In this document: positions 56,867 to 64,000 of the stretch, in pieces | Position numbering within the stretch: the stretch's first letter is position 1 | Layout of the letters: each line of letters opens with the position of its first letter | Assembly (NCBI GenBank): GCA_020746835.1 | Contig: JAGPNK010000004.1 | Location: 124,001 to 188,000 of the forward strand | DNA: 64,000 bases | From: Stachybotrys elegans | Lineage: Eukaryota > Ascomycota > Sordariomycetes > Hypocreales > Stachybotryaceae | Direction of reading: 5' to 3' | Translations under genes and position numbers: made by a program | The notes under the pieces: model-generated | Seen by the model: only the letters and a program-made list of their open reading frames with translations | Told to the model about the DNA's origin: nothing | Databases searched by the model: none

Positions 56867-59800
56867 ATGCCTTCTCAGCAACCAGAGCCCATTGCTGTTG
56901 TAGGTAGCGGCTGCCGATTCCCCGGAGGTTCCAAATCGCCCTCGGCCCTCTGGAAGCTGTTGGAGAAGCCTCGCGATGTTTGCTCAGAAATCACGCCAGA
57001 TCGTTTCAGTACCACGGGCCACTACCACCCCGATGGCACTCACCATGGAACGACCAATGTCCGTCATGCCTACCTCATCCAGGAGGATATCAGGCTCTTT
57101 GACTCTGCCTTTTTTAACATCTCCCCCAACGAGGCCGACTCTATCGATCCCCAGCAGCGGTTGCTGCTCGAGACGGTATATGAGGCTCTCGAGGCGGGTG
57201 GTCACACAGTCGAGTCGCTGCGAGGATCCGACACGGCCGTGTATGTAGGCACCATGGGTGTTGACTACAACGATACCTTGCTACGCGATGTTGGCACGAT
57301 TCCAACCTACTTTGCTACCGGCACCAACCGTGCCATCATCTCAAATCGTGTCTCCTACTTCTTTGACTGGCATGGCCCTAGCATGACCATTGACACGGCA
57401 TGCTCCTCCAGTCTAATTGCCGTGCACCAGGGAGTGCAGGCGCTCCGAACTGGCGACGCACGAGTTGCTGTCGCTTGTGGCACACAAGTAATCCTCGGCC
57501 CAGGTCAGTATTTCCCAGTCATGATTGCAAAATATTATGATACATAGTCTAACTTGGCCGTTTCATTGTACAGAGGTATTCATCTTTGAGAGCAAGATGA
57601 AGATGCTTTCGCCTACCGGCCGCTCCCGTATGTGGGATGCCGATGCCGATGGCTACGCACGTGGTGAGGGCGTTGCCGCCATTGTCCTGAAGCGACTGAG
57701 CGATGCCATCGCTGACGGCGACCACATCGAATGCTTGATTCGCGAGACGGGAGCCAACCAGGATGGCTACTCCAACGGCATCACCGTCCCAAACACAGAG
57801 GCGCAGGCGGCTCTTATCCGGAAGACGTACAAGAATGCCGGTCTTGACCCGGAGAACAACCCCCATGATGGGCCCCAGTTCTTCGAGGCGCACGGAACTG
57901 GTACCAAGGCGGGAGACCCCAAGGAGGCTGCGGCCATCTCCAAGTGCTTTGGAAAGCGAGCCGACAATCCCTTGTACGTCGGTTCCGTCAAGACCGTCAT
58001 CGGCCACACCGAGGGCGCCGCCGGTCTGGCTGGCGTGCTCAAGGCCTCCGGCATCATCCAGAAGGGTATCATCCCCCCCAACCTTCTGTTCAACAAACTC
58101 AACCCCGCCATTGAGCCTCTTTATAAGGGCCTTCAGGTGCCGACATCTTTGATGCCTTGGCCCACTTTGCCCGAGGGAGTGCCTCGCCGCGTTAGTGTCA
58201 ACAGCTTCGGCTTCGGTGGTAGCAATGCCCACGCTATTGTGGAAGAGTACCGCCCCGAGACAGCTCCTGCGACAGAGGAGGAAAGCGCTCGTGCCCCCTT
58301 GACACCATTCGTCTTCTCTGCTGCTTCCGAGGGCTCTCTGCTCGCCCAGGTGGAGGCCTACGCAGAGTACCTCCGAGGTCGTGATGATATCAGCGCCACG
58401 GATCTGGCTTGGACCTTGCAGTCTCGCCGAAGTCAGCACCCCTTCAAGGTGGCGTTTTCGGCAGCCTCGGTTCAGGAGCTGGTGACCAAGCTGGACGCAA
58501 AGATTGCGGATATTAAGCGAGTGTCTGGCTCAACCATTGGCTCTCGTTCTAGTATCAAGGCTTCCCCCGCTCGGGTGCTCGGTGTCTTTACTGGCCAAGG
58601 TGCTCAGTGGGCTGCAATGGGTGCCGAGCTCATTCAGACGTCTGAGTTTGTCCAGAAGAGGATTGAGAAGCTTCAGGAGTCGCTTGACACGCTTCCCGAG
58701 GCCGACCGTCCCGCGTGGAAGATCAAGGACGAGATGCTGGCCGGTGCCGAGACGTCACGTCTCTCCCAGGCTGCGCTATCTCAGCCCCTGTGCACTGTGC
58801 TTCAGATTGTCCTTGTTGATCTGTTGAAACTGGCTGGTATCGAATTCTCGGCCGTTGTTGGACACTCCTCGGGAGAAATCGGCGCCGCATATGCATCCGG
58901 CTTCCTGTCGGATCGCGATGCCGTCCGCGTCGCTTACTACCGTGGCGTGTATGCTAAGCTAGCTGGAAACCCTGACCGAGGTCAGAAGGGCTTGATGATG
59001 GCCGTCGGTACCTCGAAAGAGGACGCCGAGGAGCTCATCAACCTCCGTGCATTCAAGGGCCGCATCAGAATAGCCGCTGACAACTCTGCCGCCAGCGTTA
59101 CGCTCTCTGGAGACGAAGATGCCCTGACCCACGCCAAGAGGGTGTTTGACGAGGAGAAGAAGTTCTGCCGTATGCTCAAGGTCGACACGGCATATCACTC
59201 GCATCACATGCTTCCTTGCGGCGATCCATACATACAAGCGCTCCGCACATGCGGCGTCAAGGTCATTCGTGATCGATCTACGAGCTGCTCTTGGTTCTCG
59301 AGTGTAGTCCCCGGCAAGGAGCCTGTCGAGCCCAGTGACATCCTTCAGGATACCTACTGGAGAGACAACATGGTCAACACGGTCCTGTTTGCCGACGCTG
59401 TCAGGAATGCCATAGCCAGCGATCCACAGCTGGCGTATGCTCTCGAGGTCGGACCTCATCCTGCCCTCAAGGGACCGGCTGCGCAGAACGTGGCTGATAT
59501 CCGACCTGCCGGCATTCCCTATTCTGGAGTCCTGAGCAGAGGCAAGGGTGATGTTGTCGCCTTTTCTGAAGCCCTGGGTTTCATATGGACCCAGGTCGGA
59601 TCCTCTGGCGTTGACTTTGCATCATACGAGAAGGTTGCCTCGGGAACATCGCTGCGTCCTAAGCTGGTGTCTGGCCTGCCCTCGTACGCGTGGAATCATG
59701 GACGCTCTCACTGGCGCGAGTCGCGTATCTCCCGCAAGTTCCGTAGCCGCAAGGTCGCTCCTCATGAGCTGCTCGGTGTTCCTTCTCCGGACTCTACTGA

Positions 59801-62800
59801 GCGTGACCGACGGTGGACCAACGTGCTCAGGATTTCCGAGATCCCTTGGCTCGAGGGCCACCAGCTTCAGAGCCAGACCGTCTTCCCGGCAGCAGGCTAC
59901 TGCGCATTGGCGCTCGAAGCAGCCAAGACTCTTGCGGGAGAGAGTCCTGTGCAGGTGATCGAGCTTGCCAATCTCCTCATCCCTCGTGCCATCACTTTTG
60001 ATGAAGATTCCAACGCTGGCGTCGAGATCCTGGTTACGCTTACTTCGATTACCAACAAGAATGGAAACATCACGGCTGACTTCTCGTGCTACTCCTGCCC
60101 TAGCAACGCTGAAGCAGAGATGGAGATGATGGCGAGCGGAAACGTCAAGGTGGTACTTGGAGATCCTACAGTGGACGCCTTATCCTCCACGCCACTGCCA
60201 GTCTCCAACATGGCGGAGGTAGATGTTGATCGCTTCTACGCCTCCCTTGGAAAGCTCGGATATGGCTATGCTGATCAGTTCCGAACCATGGCGTCTCTCA
60301 AGAGACGACTGAACCAAGCCTCCGTCACTGTTGACTCCTTCAACTACCCCGACGATGCCACCACTTCTTACATGGCACATCCTACGTGGCTCGATGTTTC
60401 CTTCCAGGCCTCTATGCTTGCCTTTTCCGCCCCTGGGGATGAGCGTCTCTGGTCCCTCCATGTACCCACATCCATCCGGAAGATTCGCGTCAACCCCGAA
60501 CTGTGTGCAACCCTGCCGTCATCTGCTGTTCCCATTCCTGTCTCTTCTGTTCTCGCCGATTCCGACACTTTCTCTGCCAGCATCGATATCTTCAACGAGG
60601 ATGGAACCAAGGCCATGGTCCAGGTTGAGGACCTGACTATCAAGCCTTTTGCTCCCGCGACGGAGGCTGACGACCGCCGCTTGTTCTCCTACACCAAGCT
60701 CGACGTCGCCTCTCCGGATGGTGCTTCTGTCGTCGGCAAGACTCGACCTTCCGAGGCCGATGTTGAGCTGGGTGCAGCCTGTGAGCGTGTATCATACTAC
60801 TACTGCCGCAAGTGGAAGGCTGAGCTCTCTGACGAGGACTGGACCAATGGCCAGGTCCATCATCTGGCTCTTCGCGATTTCATGAACCACACGGTTGATA
60901 CTGCTAGTGCCGGACAGCACCCCTGCATCAAAAAGGAGTGGTCTTCGGACACCGAGGATGACATCAAGGCTGTCGTCGAGACCTACAAGGACGTCGTGGA
61001 CATCAAGCTCATAGTCGCTGTTGGTGAAAACATCCCTGCCGCCGTCCGTGGCGAAACCACCATCTTGGAGCACATGCTGCCTGACAACATGCTTGACGAC
61101 TTCTACAAGAAGGGTCTGGGCTTCGATCAGTACAACCAGTTCCTGGCAGCCATGATGAAGCAGATGGTTCACCGCTACCCCCATGCCAGAATCCTCGAGA
61201 TTGGTGCTGGTACTGGTGGTGCCACCAAGGCTGTGCTGGGCAGCATCGGCAAGAAGATGTCTTCCTACACCTACACCGACATTTCTCTTGGCTTCTTTGA
61301 GAAGGCAGCTGAGCTGTTCAAGGCATACAGCGGCAAGATGATCTTCAAGACGTTGGATGTGGAGAAGAACCCTGCTCAGCAGGGATACGAGCCACACTCC
61401 TACGATATCATCATTGCTTCCAACGTGCTGCACGCCACTGCCTCTATGCAGAAGACGTTGGAGAACACCAGGAAGCTGCTCAAGCCTGGAGGTTATCTGA
61501 TGCTTCTGGAGCTGACTGACAATGGTCCTGTTCGTTTCAGCAACATCATGGGCGGTCTTCCGGGATGGTGGCTCGGTGTTGACGATGGTCGTAAGTATGC
61601 TCCGACAATTACTCCGGGCGAGTGGCATGCCGTTCTTCGCAAGACGGGCTTCGCGGGTGTTGATGCCATTACCCCCGAGGTCGATACTCTGGCCTGGCCC
61701 TTCTCCATCATGGCTGCGCAGGCAGTGGATGATCGTATCAACTTCCTGCGCAAGCCGTTGATGCGTACGACCTCATCCAACGTCTCTGTCTACATTGACA
61801 GCCTAGTTATTCTTGGGAACAAGGGCCTGGAGACTTCCCGCATCGCCGAGGAGGTTACCCAGCATCTGGGCAACTTCTGCGGACAAATCACCATCCTGGA
61901 TGACTTACCCACTGAAGCCGAAGCAGCGACTCTTGCGCCTATGAGCACCTTCATCAACCTGGTTGATCTTGATGCACCCATCTTCAAGGGCATGACAACT
62001 CGCAAGATGGACGGCTTGAAGCGTCTCTACCAACTTGCAAGACACATTCTCTGGATCACGTCAGGGGCACAGGTAGACAACGCCTACCATATGGCCAGTA
62101 TCACCTTCAGCCGCGCCATGAGCCACGAAGCTGGGCATGTCAGCATGAACCACCTCGACCTTGCCGAGTTGGCCGACAGCGTCCCAAAGACCATCTCCGA
62201 GTACCTTCTGCGGCAAAGTGCCTTGGATGACTGGGAGGTTCCTGGCAAGAGACAGCAACACCAGGACTTCATGTGGTCCAAGGAGCCCGAGGCTTTCCTG
62301 GAGGGAGGCCAGCTGAAGATCCCGCGTCTCCTCGACAACGTCAGCCAGAACGCGCGACTCAACGCAACTCGTCGCACTATCACCACCAAGGTCACCACTA
62401 CTGCTGGTGTGACTATTGCGGAAGCGGTCGAGTCTTCTTCTCTCGCTCTGGTGCAGCAGCTTCATCCTGCGGTGGCAGAGCAAGGCCAGCGTCTCGTCAA
62501 CATTGAGGCTTCTAGCCTGAGGGCTCTCCATGTCGCCACCGACTCATTCCTGTTCCTTGGTGTGGGACAAGATGCGACCTCAAAGGAGACCCTTGTCACC
62601 CTCTCACTAAGCAACTCTGGTGTGGTCGTCCCCGTTGCCACTGCGGCTGCTGACGCTGCAGTGGATAGTGAAGCGCTGCTCGCCAATGTTGCAGGCCATC
62701 TCGTCGCCAAGACTCTGGTAGAGACCTTGCCATTTGGCAGCAGCCTCCTCGTTCTCTGCTCTGGCAAGGATCGGTTCATCACATCCGCTCTGACCGAGGA

Positions 62801-64000
62801 GGCCAAATCCAAGTCCATCACGATTACCGTGGCTTGTGACGCCCAGGCTGCCGACGATTTTATTGAGCCCCTGTGGATCAAGCTTGATGCCCGCTCGCCT
62901 GCCCACGTCTTGCGCAAGACTCTAGCAAATGCCAAGCCGTCATACTTCCTTGATCTTACCACTGGCTTGCAGAGCAATGAGCTTAGCATCAACATTGCTC
63001 AGGCTATGACTGCTGGTCTGCACACTCTCAACCAGACCGAGCTCGCTGGTTTTACAACTCTACTCACCCCGTCAACCAGCAGAGAACTTCTGGCTGCCCG
63101 TCTCGAGCATGCCGTTGCCAGCGCTCAGCAGGCCTCAGCGAATTCTAACACTGCGCAGGACCAGGTCATTCCTCTGTCGCAGATTACTGCCTCCGGGTCG
63201 TCCAATAACATTACGGCCACCGTTGACTGGAGAGGCGAGACTGATATCACCGTTGAGGTTCGCCCACTCGATGCTCAACGCCTCTTTTCCAAGGATAAGA
63301 GCTACCTGCTGTTCGGTCTCACCGGCCAGATTGGCCAGTCTCTGTGCGAATGGATGGTGAACAATGGGGCTGGTTGTGTCTGCCTGACCAGCCGTAACCC
63401 CAAGATTGATGACAAGTGGCTGTCTTCGTTTGAGGCTTCGGGAGCCACTGTCAAGATCTATGCCGTGGATGTCACCGACAAGAGAGCACTCGAAGATATG
63501 GTCAAGGACGTGAAGGCCAACTGCCCACCAATTGCAGGCATTGCAAACGGTGCCATGGTTCTCCATGATTGCCTCTTTGATGGCATGTCTGTTGATATCA
63601 TGCAGAAGGTCCTTGGCCCCAAGATTGACGGATCCAACAACCTGGAACAGATCTTCCACAAAGATGAGCTCGACTTCTTTGTCATGTTCTCCTCCTCGGC
63701 TTGCGTCATTGGAAACTCTGGCCAGTCCAATTATGCTGCTGCCAACGGTTATCTCAACAGTCTTGCAAGGCAGCGACGCCGCCGCGGTCTGGCTGCTTCT
63801 ACCTTTGATATCGGACGAGTTGCTGGCATCGGATATGTCGAGACGGCTGGCCAGGCCGTCATGGACCAGCTGACAAGGTTCGGACTGATGGCGATTTCTG
63901 AAACAGAATTCCGACACATGTTTGCGGAGACCATTCGTGCGGGTTACCCTTCGGCCGACGACAAGAATGGACACCCAGAAGCCGTTGTCACAACTGGTAT
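56867..64000 (+). CDS. Highly reducing polyketide synthase without ER domain, C-terminus outside window (probable PKS-NRPS)
   Basis: Core synthase of the right cluster. Exon 1 is 56867-57503, the intron 57504-57573 (GTCAGT...TACAG), and exon 2 stays open to the edge; about 2,354 residues are visible. KS (about 8-430): TACSSS cysteine, [16 protein letters not shown] from about 550: [18 protein letters not shown] from about 942: [12 protein letters not shown] histidine and HPTWLD aspartate. C-methyltransferase near 1,422: [20 protein letters not shown] from about 2,126: [31 protein letters not shown] with Ser, Tyr and Asn. No ER module; the trans-ER at 44.3 kb should supply it. Domain spacing nearly equals that of the left PKS, and the MT-KR region resembles tenellin/LovB-type synthases. 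ACP and any NRPS module are beyond the window, so product class is open. Confidence 0.95.

Noticed and set aside
57549..58439. Long minus-strand frame of 296 codons opposite the PKS KS domain
   Set aside because: Antisense shadow of the KS coding sequence; no domain and no independent start or promoter.
1..64000. tRNA, rRNA, CRISPR or intact transposon
   Set aside because: None was recognised on either strand; no transposase or reverse transcriptase frame and no long terminal repeats were seen.

Overview
The window is from a filamentous ascomycete (Pezizomycotina). The evidence is the 48-101 nt spliceosomal introns with GTNNGT/YAG ends and CTAAC-like branch points, together with HET, Clr5-ankyrin and Pth11-like genes, Zn2Cys6 regulators and fungal reducing polyketide synthases. 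Species cannot be told from the sequence alone. The gene models below were spliced by eye, and every junction quoted keeps the reading frame.

Left block (1 to about 15 kb) is one end of a secondary-metabolite cluster. A highly reducing PKS (KS-AT-DH-MT-KR, no enoyl reductase) runs off the left edge on the minus strand. Divergent to it is a membrane-anchored P450. Next come a stand-alone trans-acting enoyl reductase, a Zn2Cys6 regulator and an FMN-dependent alpha-hydroxyacid oxidase-like gene.

Middle block (about 15-34.5 kb) is not biosynthetic. It holds a small unknown gene missing from a simple ORF scan, a Clr5-ankyrin protein, a three-pass membrane protein, a 2.6 kb gene-poor stretch, a rhodopsin/Pth11-like seven-helix protein, a WD40 ORF without a start codon, a kinesin-light-chain type TPR protein, a HET-domain protein and a secreted TAP-like hydrolase. 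The ankyrin, WD40, TPR and HET genes resemble parts of fungal NLR/allorecognition systems.

Right block (about 34.8 kb to the right edge) is a second, richer cluster. Its genes are a small SRPBCC/START-like protein (a hidden three-exon gene), a 14-helix MFS exporter, a 2-oxoglutarate/Fe(II) oxygenase, a self-sufficient P450-reductase fusion, a second trans-enoyl reductase, a BBE-type FAD oxidase, an FAD monooxygenase, a Gfo/Idh/MocA oxidoreductase, a Zn2Cys6-AflR-type regulator and a second ER-less PKS cut by the right edge. Promoters of most of these genes share the core WTCGGCGRT, including an identical 14-mer in front of the oxygenase and the PKS, which suggests one cluster-specific regulon. 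The expected logic is that PKS plus trans-ER builds a methylated reduced chain (possibly amidated if the PKS continues into an NRPS module outside the window), several redox enzymes tailor it, and the MFS protein exports it. The product is unknown.
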